Numbered from the stretch's first letter, positions 8,932 through 17,919 are shown. The stretch: 51,576 bases of DNA from CALLVY01 sp937899855 (GCA_039820405.1 JBCBQC010000042.1:1-51576), one strand, 5' to 3'. The notes: generated by a model from the sequence alone, not told the origin. Program-made: numbers and translations.

Positions 8932-9507
8932 ATGGCTTTATTAGATAAATTTTCTCGCTCCTTTAGTCTGGAACTTCCCCCCGCCGACAACCTCGACGAT
9001 TACCTGGATCGGATCCTACCGTTGGTCCGCCCCTGGAGTGAGGACATTTACGAATTTGAGGAAAAAGGATACTACCGCATCCGCTGGCTGGAAGTCAAAG
9101 ACAGTGACCACAGCCACGAGGCGCTGCTCCACTTGTTTCGGGAGGGCAACGAATACCTCTTCTGTATCGATGGCGATATTCTCTTCCGGGGCCGCTGGGA
9201 AGCCCTCAACGACACCAATGGTTTTATCCTCGACAAACTGGTCAACAATTCGGTCGCCCAGAGCGAGCTCTACGACTTGGCTTTTTTGAACCGCGACTTT
9301 TTTATCCTCAAAAAACACGGTGATCAGCGGCGCAAGGGCAATCGAAAATACTTCGTGATGGCCCGGGAAAACATCGCCCGCAACCTCGAATGGCGCGACG
9401 CGGTTGAGTATTTGTTCAACACCTACCGCAGCAATCCCAATTTTACCCTGTACATCGTACTGCTCCTAGTCGTTATCGGTATTTTTATTCTCCTCTCCAT
9501 CTTTTAG
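8932..9507 (+). CDS. Tail-anchored protein of unknown function
   Basis: 191 aa; I do not recognise a family. The first 165 residues are soluble and rich in acidic and aromatic residues (EDIYEFEEKGYYRIRWLEVK, IDGDILFRGRWEAL). A basic patch KKHGDQRRKGNRK lies near 127-139. The last 22 residues form one hydrophobic helix ending in LLSIF, so the protein is probably anchored by its C-terminus with the body in the cytoplasm. There is no signal peptide. The gene is divergent from the TIR-WG gene across 165 bp, which suggests shared control but does not prove it. Confidence 0.7.
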   Translation: MALLDKFSRSFSLELPPADNLDDYLDRILPLVRPWSEDIYEFEEKGYYRIRWLEVKDSDHSHEALLHLFREGNEYLFCIDGDILFRGRWEALNDTNGFILDKLVNNSVAQSELYDLAFLNRDFFILKKHGDQRRKGNRKYFVMARENIARNLEWRDAVEYLFNTYRSNPNFTLYIVLLLVVIGIFILLSIF

Positions 9508-9534
9508 CGTGGTCCCACTACACTGGGGACGACC

Positions 9535-9567
9535 AAAAAACGGAGGCCAACACGAGGCTGGTCTCCG
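9535..9567 (-). terminator. Intrinsic terminator on the minus strand, no gene attached
   Basis: On the minus strand, CGGAG-a-CCA pairs with TGG-c-CTCCG and is followed by six T (9540-9535). It sits just past the end of the plus-strand gene at 9507, facing it. The metalloprotease gene upstream on the minus strand has its own terminator at 9830-9858, so this one is a back-up stop or ends an unseen small transcript. Confidence 0.55.
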
Positions 9568-9829
9568 AATGACATTGGATATTATTCACTGTACGGACCG
9601 TACGCGTCGCGGTGGCGCGCAGTGCATCCATTGGTGGACGATCACCATCTTCCAAGAGTGTCAGTGGGAGAAAAAGGTCAACACTGTATCATTCGTTTGG
9701 AGCCTTGAAAAGTAATCGCCTGCTTCGTTTTTTTACGCCTTGGGGGGTACGAGCCTTGCCAAGCCGCCCATTAGCAAGCGGTGAGCTGGCCTTTTTGGGA
9801 CCGTCGGATCTCCGCTGAATGAATGCTGT
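9568..9829. other. Gap without a recognisable gene
   Basis: Part of the 424-bp gap between 9507 and 9932. It holds a short palindrome (GTACGG-a-CCGTAC) near 9593-9606 and GC-rich sequence. Short open frames here lack family resemblance and plausible starts. It is bounded on both sides by minus-strand terminator hairpins. Confidence 0.5.
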
Positions 9830-9858
9830 AAAAAAGGGACTGCCACCAGGACAGTCCC
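9830..9858 (-). terminator. Intrinsic terminator of the M43 metalloprotease gene
   Basis: On the minus strand GGGACTG (9858-9852) pairs with CAGTCCC (9842-9836) around a 9-nt loop, followed by six T (9835-9830). It lies about 75 nt past the stop codon at 9932. Confidence 0.85.
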
Positions 9859-9931
9859 CACCAAAGCTTTGGCAATTTAATAGCAGCTGTGCCCACCGGG
9901 GCAAACCCGGTCGGACTTGGCCAAAGCAGTT

Positions 9932-12298
9932 TTATCTCACCAGCATTATTTTTTGCTCGTAGGTCTGGGTGGCACTCTTTACTTGCAGGAGATACAAACC
10001 ATTCGCCCAATCGACTTCCAATTCCAGCCCATTGCGTAGCAATCCAGTACCGGTGGCCTCACCACGCGTGGCATACACCAGGTGCCCCCTAAAATCCAGG
10101 ACCCGCAATTGGTAATCCTCCCCTCCCGGCCACTCGACTCGGAAGCTCCCCCTACTGGGATTGGGATACACCACCAAATCCCGCTTGACCAAGCGATCAA
10201 GAGCGCTACTCGCCCGCCCCCATGAGTTACATTGCGCCTCGGGAGAATAGCACCCGAGTGCTGTATACACCGGCGCCTCCAAAACCCCACAAACCGTCTT
10301 TACCCGCCAGCTAAAACAAGCCTGGGCCAAATCGGGAGGCAGGGAGTAATGCGAAGTCGTTACGACGGGGAAACGGTCCTCCATAGCTCCCACCCCACAG
10401 GTACAAGCCGGGTCGTAAAGACGAAGGTGCAACGCATAAGCCGTCGCTTGACTGACCGGGTTCCAAACCAATCGCGGATCGTTTTCTCCCCTTTCACAGC
10501 GCAGGTTCTCGGGAGGAGCGCAGGTGGGCAAACAGTCGTTGACCTGAATGGTGCTACTCCCCAGTGCGTAGCCAAAACAATCCCCCCAAGCGTCGAGCTC
10601 GACTGCGTATTCGTAGGGGGCTTCCAGGGCCAGTCCCACCGCTGCCAACCAAGCCGTAAGGGGAAGTGGGCTCGGCGGACCACTACTGATGCTCCCACTG
10701 TGGTAGGGCGCGTACTGACTACCGCCCGGCAAACGGCGCAGGACCCGGTACCGATGGCTGGTGAGGTCTTCGTTTTCTAACAGTTCCACCCAAACCTCCT
10801 CATTGGGACAGAAAGAACTCCGGGGCTCCCCGGTGGCATCTAGGGTACGAAGGACAATATTTTGATTGTTGGGGTGATAACGGAAGCGCTTGGTCCTGGT
10901 GATGGTACCACAAGTAGCGTTGGTAGAAAGCCGGACCCGATATTCCTCGCCCCCTTTCATCGCTAGCCCCACCGCCATTAACCAATCCCCCAAGTTGATC
11001 GGATCGGGCAAGGGCGTAGCGATCCAACCAAAATCGTACACCAGTTGGTAGGCGTCTCCCCCAGCCAAAGGGCGACGGTAAACCTCCACGCGGTAATCCA
11101 TTTCGGCGAGGCTGGCCCGACCGTCGATCAGCACCGGATCGCCCTCGCAGAAGTCCCTCCGCGGAATCCCGTTGAGGTCTTCGATCGCAAAACGCAGGGT
11201 CACCGTTTCGACACAGCAACTTCCGTTGCCACAGAGGCTTCGCCGACGGGGGCTATTGGCCAAAACCGTTTGCATCCGCAGTACTTGACAGGGCGTCAGG
11301 CTATTTCGACAGCGATCGCGGGTGTAGCCCATGTAATTGTGGAGCGCGTCGAAGGAGCCGCAGGAATAAGCGGGCCTCGCACAACTGTAGTAAAAGATCT
11401 GGGCATTGGGCGTATCCTCACAATAGTCGTCATGATCGCAACCCTCCACCGCCGGGCCATCGCCCCAGAGGTGACGTAGGCCAAAGAAATGCCCCAATTC
11501 GTGTACCATGATGCCCCCCTCATGATGGTCTTGTACGATCGGGTTGGGGTGGGGATAGGGATTGGGAGTATCGGCACTACCGACGGTGTTGGTCAGCAAG
11601 ACGATGCCATCGCTAGCGGCACCAGGCGCCTCGTTGTCGTCGAGACCGGGTAGGCCAGAGGCGATGGGAAACTGGCCCAGGCCCATTACCACGACCTCGG
11701 CGGTACAGACCAGCGGAATGACCCAGACGTTGAGAAAGCGCTCGGGGTCCCACTGGGTGGCGGGTTTGATGATGGAGTCGAGCACACTGAGGTCGATCAT
11801 ACCGGTGAGGTCGAGGTCTTGGCAAATATCGAGGATGTCACTGGGCCAACCCTGAGTCGTCCAATTGATCCGATTGATGCCCAACTCTGGAATGGCGTCC
11901 CCGTTCTCCTGCATTCCCGCCAGACAGAACTCCATGATCCCCGCAAAGGCGGTATTGACCCGGTTCAATTGGGCCTGAATCTGAGCGGCGGAAAGGTTGG
12001 CTCCAGTGCCCGGTGCCTCCCCCGCGTGGAGGATGTGAAAAACGAGGCCAATTTGGGGAAGGCCCTGACAGGCCGCGCTCCTTGCGGTTCCCTCCTCCAG
12101 CGCCACCTGACGCTTGGCCAACCAACGTTCGAAATCCGCTACCCCGCCCAGTTCGGGGTGGCGTTGGCGCAAGCGAGCATCCGCGGGTACGGACCAGCAG
12201 GGCTCTATCGCAGGAGGGAGGAGGCTTGGAGTGTTTTGCTGGGCCCAAACCGTGTTGAAGCTCAGACCGAGGAGCAGGCTAAAGAGGAAGGTTTTCAT
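9932..12298 (-). CDS. Secreted M43 (pappalysin-like) zinc metalloprotease with T9SS tail
   Basis: 788 aa. Signal peptide at residues 1-19 (MKTFLFSLLLGLSFNTVWA). The metzincin zinc site HELGHFFGLRH is at 266-276, followed by a Cys-rich stretch and the Met-turn NYMGY, as in M43 cytophagalysin/pappalysin peptidases. The middle holds Cys-containing modules without a clear family. The final 80 residues (VVYPNPSRGSFRVEW to QKIMLVR) are a type A T9SS sorting domain, so the mature enzyme should be exported across the outer membrane. It lies downstream of the TPR/sigma pair on the same strand, 107 bp away, with its own terminator. The substrate is unknown. Confidence 0.9.
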   Translation of the reverse strand: MKTFLFSLLLGLSFNTVWAQQNTPSLLPPAIEPCWSVPADARLRQRHPELGGVADFERWLAKRQVALEEGTARSAACQGLPQIGLVFHILHAGEAPGTGANLSAAQIQAQLNRVNTAFAGIMEFCLAGMQENGDAIPELGINRINWTTQGWPSDILDICQDLDLTGMIDLSVLDSIIKPATQWDPERFLNVWVIPLVCTAEVVVMGLGQFPIASGLPGLDDNEAPGAASDGIVLLTNTVGSADTPNPYPHPNPIVQDHHEGGIMVHELGHFFGLRHLWGDGPAVEGCDHDDYCEDTPNAQIFYYSCARPAYSCGSFDALHNYMGYTRDRCRNSLTPCQVLRMQTVLANSPRRRSLCGNGSCCVETVTLRFAIEDLNGIPRRDFCEGDPVLIDGRASLAEMDYRVEVYRRPLAGGDAYQLVYDFGWIATPLPDPINLGDWLMAVGLAMKGGEEYRVRLSTNATCGTITRTKRFRYHPNNQNIVLRTLDATGEPRSSFCPNEEVWVELLENEDLTSHRYRVLRRLPGGSQYAPYHSGSISSGPPSPLPLTAWLAAVGLALEAPYEYAVELDAWGDCFGYALGSSTIQVNDCLPTCAPPENLRCERGENDPRLVWNPVSQATAYALHLRLYDPACTCGVGAMEDRFPVVTTSHYSLPPDLAQACFSWRVKTVCGVLEAPVYTALGCYSPEAQCNSWGRASSALDRLVKRDLVVYPNPSRGSFRVEWPGGEDYQLRVLDFRGHLVYATRGEATGTGLLRNGLELEVDWANGLYLLQVKSATQTYEQKIMLVR

Positions 12299-12405
12299 AT
12301 CGCGAGTGGACTTGTTTTGAACGGGGTCTACAAGTCTTCATTCCCTTTGAGGTGCAGCAGGTAACCCCAAGCGGTAATTTTCTCGCGAAATCGGCGATCC
12401 GGCTC

Positions 12406-13179
12406 TTATTTCTCCGGGACGGGTAGCGCGGCGCGGAGGGCTTGCGCTTGTTGGTAAAACTGGGAATTGGAACGGATGCTTTGGAGGCTCAACCGGGTGG
12501 ATCGAAAATCCCCTTGTTGGAGATAGGCCAGGGAACGGTACCAGGAGGCGGGTTCCAGATAGAGGAAGTCCTTGGTGGCGATGATTTTTTGGAATTGGTC
12601 GATGGCCAGGTCGCCTTGTCCGTTGGCGAGTAGGCTGAGGGCGAGGGCGAGTCGCACCTTGGGCTTGTCGTCGGTGGCGAGGGATTTCTGGAATTGGGGG
12701 ATGGCTTCGGCGTATTGTTGGGCGCGGTAGAATTGGTTGGCGCGGACCAGGGCTTGGTCGCCGCCGTTGATCTCGCGGCTGGCGAAGTTGAGGGGATAGG
12801 CCTTGAAGTACTCGGCGAAGAGCTGTTCGGCATCGGGCGGGGTGGTTTGGACGGGGCTTTGGCTTTGCGAAAAATAGTAGCCCAGGGTACCGAGGAGGGC
12901 TAGGAGGAGGAATCCGATAAGCCAGGGGCCGTAGTTGCGGGGGCCACCGTTGTTGGCGTTCCCACCGGAGCCGCCCTGGGCTTGGGCGCGGCGGACGGCA
13001 TCGCGGAGGACGGTATCATTTTGGGCTTCGAGAAGGTCCAGGCTCAACTTTTGTAGGGCTACGGCATCGGCCAATTCGGAGTCGGATGCCATTTGACGTT
13101 CGAATTGCTGACGTTGTTCGGGAGAGAGTCGATTCATGAGATAGTTATCAATCTGGGTTTGCGGATCGGGTTGATTCAT
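12406..13179 (-). CDS. Membrane TPR protein, putative anti-sigma partner
   Basis: 257 aa. The N-terminal 60 residues (LMNRLSPEQRQQFERQMASD) resemble the cytoplasmic helical segment of Bacteroidota anti-sigma-like proteins, without zinc-binding Cys/His. Then comes a Gly/Asn-rich linker and one membrane helix at 84-103. The periplasmic TPR part (YRAQQYAEAIPQFQKSLA, LANGQGDLAIDQFQKII) reaches the C-terminus. The gene starts 4 nt after the sigma factor stop codon, so they form one transcription unit. The anti-sigma role is inferred from this coupling and topology. Confidence 0.75.
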   Translation of the reverse strand: MNQPDPQTQIDNYLMNRLSPEQRQQFERQMASDSELADAVALQKLSLDLLEAQNDTVLRDAVRRAQAQGGSGGNANNGGPRNYGPWLIGFLLLALLGTLGYYFSQSQSPVQTTPPDAEQLFAEYFKAYPLNFASREINGGDQALVRANQFYRAQQYAEAIPQFQKSLATDDKPKVRLALALSLLANGQGDLAIDQFQKIIATKDFLYLEPASWYRSLAYLQQGDFRSTRLSLQSIRSNSQFYQQAQALRAALPVPEK

Positions 13180-13183
13180 CAGT

Positions 13184-13780
13184 CTAGCCGTCTTTGGTGA
13201 ATAAGTGTAGGTAGCGTTCTCGGTGTTCGGCCACCAGGGCCAGGAGGCGTTTCATACAGGTGGACTTTTTATTTTTGGCCACCTGCTCACTGGCGTAGCC
13301 CATGAGTTGGAAAATTTCTTTCATCGGGCGGCGGTCGTAGTAAAAATAATTCAACACCTTTTGGCAGTCGGGGCCCAACTGACTAAACAATTCGTCGACC
13401 GCAGCGCGTTGGTCTTCATCGAGAAATTGAGCGATACCGGCATCGGGCACGGGCAAGTCGTTAGCGCTGTCGGGCAATTCCACTTCTCGGCGGTACTTGC
13501 GGAGGTATTTGAGCCACAGGTTGCGACAGATCGAGTGGAGGTAGGCCTCGACGTTGTAGCCCGCGGGGAATTTATCCTGGCGGATCAGCTTGAACAGGAT
13601 CACCAAGCCCTCCTGGAAGATGTCGTCCGCATCGGGACGGCTCCCACTGTTTTGGAGGACGTAACGTTGGACTTGTTCGAACATTCGGCCGTAGAGGTAG
13701 CGCAGGGCCTCGTCGTTGTCGCGATCGGCCCGGGCGCGCAATTTGGCCACAATCCATTCGTCCGGGTGCTTTCTGTTCAT
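13184..13780 (-). CDS. ECF-type RNA polymerase sigma factor
   Basis: 198 aa, the usual ECF length. Sigma region 2 spans about 25-100 (LRYLYGRMFEQVQRYVLQ, ADDIFQEGLVILFKLI, YLHSICRNLWLKYLRKYRRE). Region 4 spans about 130-190 (LGPDCQKVLNYFYYDRRP, MKEIFQLMGYASEQVAKNKK). It should direct RNA polymerase to a small regulon. The TPR protein follows immediately and may restrain it. The gene is divergent from the T9SS-secreted protein at 13987, and both flanks carry TACCTTTT boxes. The regulon is unknown; the adjacent exported proteins are candidates. Confidence 0.88.
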   Translation of the reverse strand: MNRKHPDEWIVAKLRARADRDNDEALRYLYGRMFEQVQRYVLQNSGSRPDADDIFQEGLVILFKLIRQDKFPAGYNVEAYLHSICRNLWLKYLRKYRREVELPDSANDLPVPDAGIAQFLDEDQRAAVDELFSQLGPDCQKVLNYFYYDRRPMKEIFQLMGYASEQVAKNKKSTCMKRLLALVAEHRERYLHLFTKDG

Positions 13781-13814
13781 ATGGCGGTCTATTCCTACAA
13801 TGCATTTGGCGCGG

Positions 13815-13822
13815 AAAAGGTA
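13815..13822 (-). promoter_or_regulatory. Candidate -7 box for the sigma/TPR operon
   Basis: TACCTTTT on the minus strand, one base from the Bacteroidota consensus TAnnTTTG, 35 nt before the sigma start codon. A TTTC 20 nt further upstream could be the -33 element. A matching box faces the other way at 13921. Confidence 0.35.
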
Positions 13823-13920
13823 ATAAAATTTGGGGAGTTGTGGAAAAGGGAGCTTACAATACGCCGCCGCTCAAAGTGATCACCCACGCAAAAAAATTCC
13901 ATTTTTTCGTTTTGTGCGGT

Positions 13921-13928
13921 TACCTTTT
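13921..13928 (+). promoter_or_regulatory. Candidate -7 box for the T9SS-secreted protein
   Basis: TACCTTTT on the plus strand, 58 nt before the ATG at 13987. It is identical to the box at 13815-13822 for the divergent sigma gene. No convincing -33 element is seen. Confidence 0.35.
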
Positions 13929-13986
13929 TTGACTTTCTTGGCATGACGGTACGTAATTGGATTTATTCACTTTAAAATTTAAACTT

Positions 13987-14925
13987 ATGAAAGCGTTCAC
14001 GTTTTTGTGTACCCTGATGGCTTTGGTGGCTTTGCCCTTTACGCACGCGGAGGCGCAGGAAGGGGGTGGAGAAAGCGAAATATGTCACATTTCCCCGTTG
14101 GTTGAACTGAGCCCGTTCACCACCAACTGCGATGAAACCGGCTTACCGGATGCCGCTACCAGCACTTATACCAACAGTGTCACCGTAGGCGTTTACGAGC
14201 TCCCCGGGTTCTGCCCCAGTGTTTACCTCGCCATTTACGACTGTAACCTGGGCTTTGACAACGGCTTGCTCAGTGTTGATCCGGTCAATTTCGATCCCGA
14301 TGACTTCGTCGGCAGTGACCCAGACCGCGAGTGCTGCTCCCGGCCGCACGATTACCTCAAGACCTTGGACGTGGAGTTAGACCTGAGCGCTTACTGCGTC
14401 GATAACGGCATTTTCATCAGTACCATTGACCTTTGTTACCGCTTGGTCACTTACAATGCCAAGGGAGATTTGGTCGATTACATCAATAGCGGTTACGTCA
14501 CTCAGGCCTGTATCAACAGGTTGTTCCAGGTACCCTGCCAGGTGGACATCGGCATTGACTACGAACCCCACGATGATCCCCAGGAGACCTTTCAGTTCTG
14601 TTGCCAACTGGAGGGTAGTGGATTGACCAATGGAGGAGGCAGTGGCAGTAGCCGTAGCGCGGCGGTCAGCCACGCGACAGAGTCCTTTAACAGCTGGGCG
14701 AGTAATCCCTTTGAGGAAGAGCTGGCCGTCTTTGTCCAAAGCGGGGCGACCCCACTCACTTTGCGGTTACTAAGCGTCGAGGGCAAACTGATTTGGGAGG
14801 AGCGTTTGGCGCGCGATACGGACGAACAATTTATCCTACCCACTGCTCACCTGCGTTCGGGCATGTATCTTTTGAGCCTTCGAGCTGGTTCGACGACGGA
14901 AGTCCACAAGCTGCTCAAACTGTAA
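13987..14925 (+). CDS. T9SS-secreted Cys-rich protein of unknown function
   Basis: 312 aa from ATG 13987; an upstream in-frame TTG at 13957 would only add residues before a good signal peptide. The signal peptide is MKAFTFLCTLMALVALPFTH with cleavage near AEAQ. The central 200 residues are acidic and contain many Cys (CHISP, FCPS, ECCSRP, AYCVD, FCCQLEG), suggesting disulphides outside the cell. A Gly/Ser linker (GGGSGSSRS) leads to an 80-residue type A T9SS sorting domain ending LRSGMYLLSLRAG then HKLLKL. I recognise no catalytic domain. The gene is divergent from the ECF sigma gene and upstream of the CHAT gene. Confidence 0.8.
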   Translation: MKAFTFLCTLMALVALPFTHAEAQEGGGESEICHISPLVELSPFTTNCDETGLPDAATSTYTNSVTVGVYELPGFCPSVYLAIYDCNLGFDNGLLSVDPVNFDPDDFVGSDPDRECCSRPHDYLKTLDVELDLSAYCVDNGIFISTIDLCYRLVTYNAKGDLVDYINSGYVTQACINRLFQVPCQVDIGIDYEPHDDPQETFQFCCQLEGSGLTNGGGSGSSRSAAVSHATESFNSWASNPFEEELAVFVQSGATPLTLRLLSVEGKLIWEERLARDTDEQFILPTAHLRSGMYLLSLRAGSTTEVHKLLKL

Positions 14926-14959
14926 TCATCCTACATCAGTAGCCAGCTCGATTTCTTTG

Positions 14960-14997
14960 AATTGCGCCGTCAAGGCTATCCCTTTGACGGCGCAATT
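14960..14997 (+). terminator. Strong hairpin after the T9SS-secreted protein gene
   Basis: A perfect 14-bp stem: AATTGCGCCGTCAA (14960-14973) pairs with TTGACGGCGCAATT (14984-14997) around a 10-nt loop. The T tract after it is short, so termination may be partial. It ends only 15 nt before the CHAT start codon at 15013. Confidence 0.6.
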
Positions 14998-15012
14998 TGT
15001 TACTTTAGTGCA

Positions 15013-17919
15013 ATGAGAATCCCCACCTATCTTCTGACTATCCTCCTCGGCTTGGGGATTTTCCCCACCGCTGCTCAACCGGATTCACAACTGGACCCAG
15101 CCGTATTGATCCAACGGGGAGAAGCACTGTACGAAGCATCCGAAGAACTTTTTGAACGCAATATCGACAGTTGTATTCTTTACACCGCTCGCGCGGCCGA
15201 ATACTTTCAAGCGGCCCAGCACTGGGATCGCTACGTCGATATGCTCTCCGGCATTTCGGGCGCTTACTACTACCAAGGAAATTATGAGGAAGCCCTCTTT
15301 CACAACCAACGAGCCATTAATGGTGCGGAAGTACACCTGGGTACCAACAGCAGTCCTTACGCCAATGCCCTCATGATTCGGGGAGTACTGCAAAGCAAGA
15401 AAGGAGCTACCGGCGCGGCCATCAAAACGCTCGAACGATCGCTCACCATCGCCATCGAGCAAGAAGCCGCCGCCCAACGTATTGCCAATACCCTCTACAA
15501 CATCGCTCGATTTTACCAAGACCTGGGAGACTACCAACGAGCCATCAACCACCTGGAGCAATCGCTGGAGTACCGCCAAGCGGAACCTGAGGTCAATGAG
15601 GTTACCCTCGCTACCACTTATACCGTCATCGGACAGTGCTACGCCCTGCAAGAGAAAGTGGATCAAGCCCTGATCCACTTCGAAAAAGCCAATCTGATTT
15701 TGGAACAACAACCGGACCTTCGCGTGAGCAATCACCGCAAGATTGAGGTCTACCACAAAATCGCGGAGATCAAAATCAAACAAGAGCAGTACCAAGGGGC
15801 CCTGCCCTACCTCCAAAGCGCCATGGCGCTACAAAGCGAAACGGAGCGCTATCGAAAAGCAGAAAGTTATTTCCTACTCGGAGCGGTCGACAGCGGGCAA
15901 AACAAGCTGGAGGCCGCCCAAGCCCATTACGAGCGGGGCCACCAATTGACCCTGGAGGGCTTGACGGACTTCGTCAGCCATCCGCAAATCGCCAGAAGCC
16001 ATTACAAGCTCGGACAGCTCGCCGCGAAACGCGGTGATCCCGCCTTAGCCATCACCCAGTACTCCACCGCATTAGTGGCCATGTCCGTACCGACCGACGC
16101 GCCATCGCCAGACTCTAATGCCACCGTTTTCCTGTCCGAACTACTGGCCGTCAAAATATTTCGCGCTCGGGCCCAAGCCCACCGGGCGACTTTTCATCAG
16201 CACCAAAGCGTCGAAGCACTCCGGGCGGCCCTTGCCGACTACCAAGCCATCGCCCAACTCCTGCCCACCATCCGCCACAGCTACCGCGAAGAAGGCTCCC
16301 AGCAATACCTCGCCGCCACCGCCGCCGCCATCTACGAAGAAGCCCTCGAATGCTACTGGACGGCCTACCAAAACGACCGCGACGAAAACCTACTCCGCGC
16401 CGCCTTCTTCCTCGCCGAACAAAACAAGGCCCGCCTCCTACAAGATGCCATCCGCGCCAATACCGCCCGGAGCATCGCCGGCATTCCCGATTCGCTGCTC
16501 CAAAACGAAAGCGCCCTCCGCTCCGACCTCAACTTCTACCGCCGGGCCATCGCCGAAGAAGGCAGCCAAAAGGATGGGGGCGACCCGGACAAAATCAAGC
16601 TGTGGAAACGGCAGCTCTTCGAAAAACAACAAGCCTACCAAAAAATCCTCGCGCATTTGGAGCAGCATTACCCCCGCTACGCTAGCCACAAGTACCAACA
16701 TCAAGCCGGCGATTGGCCCCAGCTCCGCGAAAAACTGCGCCGGGAAAATGCTGCCCTCCTCGAATACTTCGTCGGCGAGCGGCAACTCTTCGCCTTTGTC
16801 CTCTCCCCCACCGACCTGCACTGGGAACGCATCGTACCCGTGGCCGAGCTGCGCGAAGCGGTACATAGCCTGCGCCAAATCGTGGAAAACCCGCCGGACA
16901 GCCGAACCTTCCAAACACAAATATCCAGCTTTCATCGGGTGGCCTACCACCTGCACCAACAACTCGTCGCCCCCCTCCTCCGGGAAATCCCCACCACCGT
17001 CCAGGGCCTGCGCATCGTACCCGACGAATGGCTCCACCAACTGCCCTTCGACCTCCTCCTCCGCGCTCCCTCCAAGGCGGAGGACGATTACGCCTTTGGC
17101 CACAATGCTTACCTCTTTCACGACTACCGCATCAGCTACGCCTACTCCGCCGATTGGTGGACGCAGTACCAAGCCCCCCCTTCCTCCGCCGACCGAGTCT
17201 TCCTGGGCATGGCGCCCAGCTTTAGTGGGCCCATCGCCGCCGACCGCTCCTGCGCCGGGGCCCAGCTGTACAATCTGGCCTGTAGCGAATTGGAGGTCGA
17301 GGGCATCCAAAGCCTGCTGGCGGGCGACGTCCTGCTGGGTCCCCAAGCCACTCGGGCCGCCTTCGAAGACCGCGCGGCCGACTACCAAATCCTCCACCTG
17401 GCCACCCACGCTTGCCAGAGCGAGCGCGAGGGCGAACTCAATAAAATTTTCTTCAGTGATGACTTCCTGTCCAACCTGGAATTGAATCAATTGCAAGTCC
17501 GCGCTGAGCTGGCGGTACTGAGTGCTTGCAATACGGGCTCGGGGCGACTGGCGCGGGGGGAAGGGGTACTGAGTTTGGCGCGGGGTTTTGCGGTGGCGGG
17601 TTGCCCTAGCGTTTTGATGACGGTGTGGGCGGTCGACGATTGTTCTACCCAGCAGCTTTTACAACATTTTTACCGCCACCTCCAAATGGGCAAACGCAAA
17701 GACGAGGCGATTCGCCAGGCCAAGACGGCCTACCTACTCCAAAGCGATCTCGAACACCGCCATCCCTACTTCTGGGCGGGTTTTGTCTTTTTCGGGGAGG
17801 GGCAGCCCCTGGACCAAGGCCCTGTACATCCCTGGTACCCCTGGATAGCGCTGGGGCTGATCCTCACGGCGCTTGCTTTGCTGGGCTGGAACAACAAAGC
17901 GGCACTATCGAGTCGATAA
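15013..17919 (+). CDS. Exported TPR-CHAT caspase-like peptidase with C-terminal anchor
   Basis: 968 aa from ATG 15013; an in-frame TTG at 14962 would begin inside the upstream hairpin and is rejected. Signal peptide at 1-20 (MRIPTYLLTILLGLGIFPTA). Residues 40-400 hold at least seven TPRs (YYQGNYEEALFHNQRAI, YQDLGDYQRAINHLEQSL, YALQEKVDQALIHFEKA). The CHAT domain covers about 590-935, with catalytic His799 in HLATHACQ and Cys839 in LSACNTGSG. A membrane helix near 944-962 is followed by a short tail. CHAT is a caspase/separase-like fold that often cuts protein targets. Export before a C-terminal anchor is unusual for it. A weak -7-like TACTTTAG lies at 15001-15008. The target is unknown; neighbouring exported proteins are candidates. 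Confidence 0.88.
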   Translation: MRIPTYLLTILLGLGIFPTAAQPDSQLDPAVLIQRGEALYEASEELFERNIDSCILYTARAAEYFQAAQHWDRYVDMLSGISGAYYYQGNYEEALFHNQRAINGAEVHLGTNSSPYANALMIRGVLQSKKGATGAAIKTLERSLTIAIEQEAAAQRIANTLYNIARFYQDLGDYQRAINHLEQSLEYRQAEPEVNEVTLATTYTVIGQCYALQEKVDQALIHFEKANLILEQQPDLRVSNHRKIEVYHKIAEIKIKQEQYQGALPYLQSAMALQSETERYRKAESYFLLGAVDSGQNKLEAAQAHYERGHQLTLEGLTDFVSHPQIARSHYKLGQLAAKRGDPALAITQYSTALVAMSVPTDAPSPDSNATVFLSELLAVKIFRARAQAHRATFHQHQSVEALRAALADYQAIAQLLPTIRHSYREEGSQQYLAATAAAIYEEALECYWTAYQNDRDENLLRAAFFLAEQNKARLLQDAIRANTARSIAGIPDSLLQNESALRSDLNFYRRAIAEEGSQKDGGDPDKIKLWKRQLFEKQQAYQKILAHLEQHYPRYASHKYQHQAGDWPQLREKLRRENAALLEYFVGERQLFAFVLSPTDLHWERIVPVAELREAVHSLRQIVENPPDSRTFQTQISSFHRVAYHLHQQLVAPLLREIPTTVQGLRIVPDEWLHQLPFDLLLRAPSKAEDDYAFGHNAYLFHDYRISYAYSADWWTQYQAPPSSADRVFLGMAPSFSGPIAADRSCAGAQLYNLACSELEVEGIQSLLAGDVLLGPQATRAAFEDRAADYQILHLATHACQSEREGELNKIFFSDDFLSNLELNQLQVRAELAVLSACNTGSGRLARGEGVLSLARGFAVAGCPSVLMTVWAVDDCSTQQLLQHFYRHLQMGKRKDEAIRQAKTAYLLQSDLEHRHPYFWAGFVFFGEGQPLDQGPVHPWYPWIALGLILTALALLGWNNKAALSSR

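Noticed and set aside
14962..15012. TTG start for the CHAT gene inside the upstream hairpin
   Set aside because: The ATG at 15013 begins a standard signal peptide; the extension would hide it.
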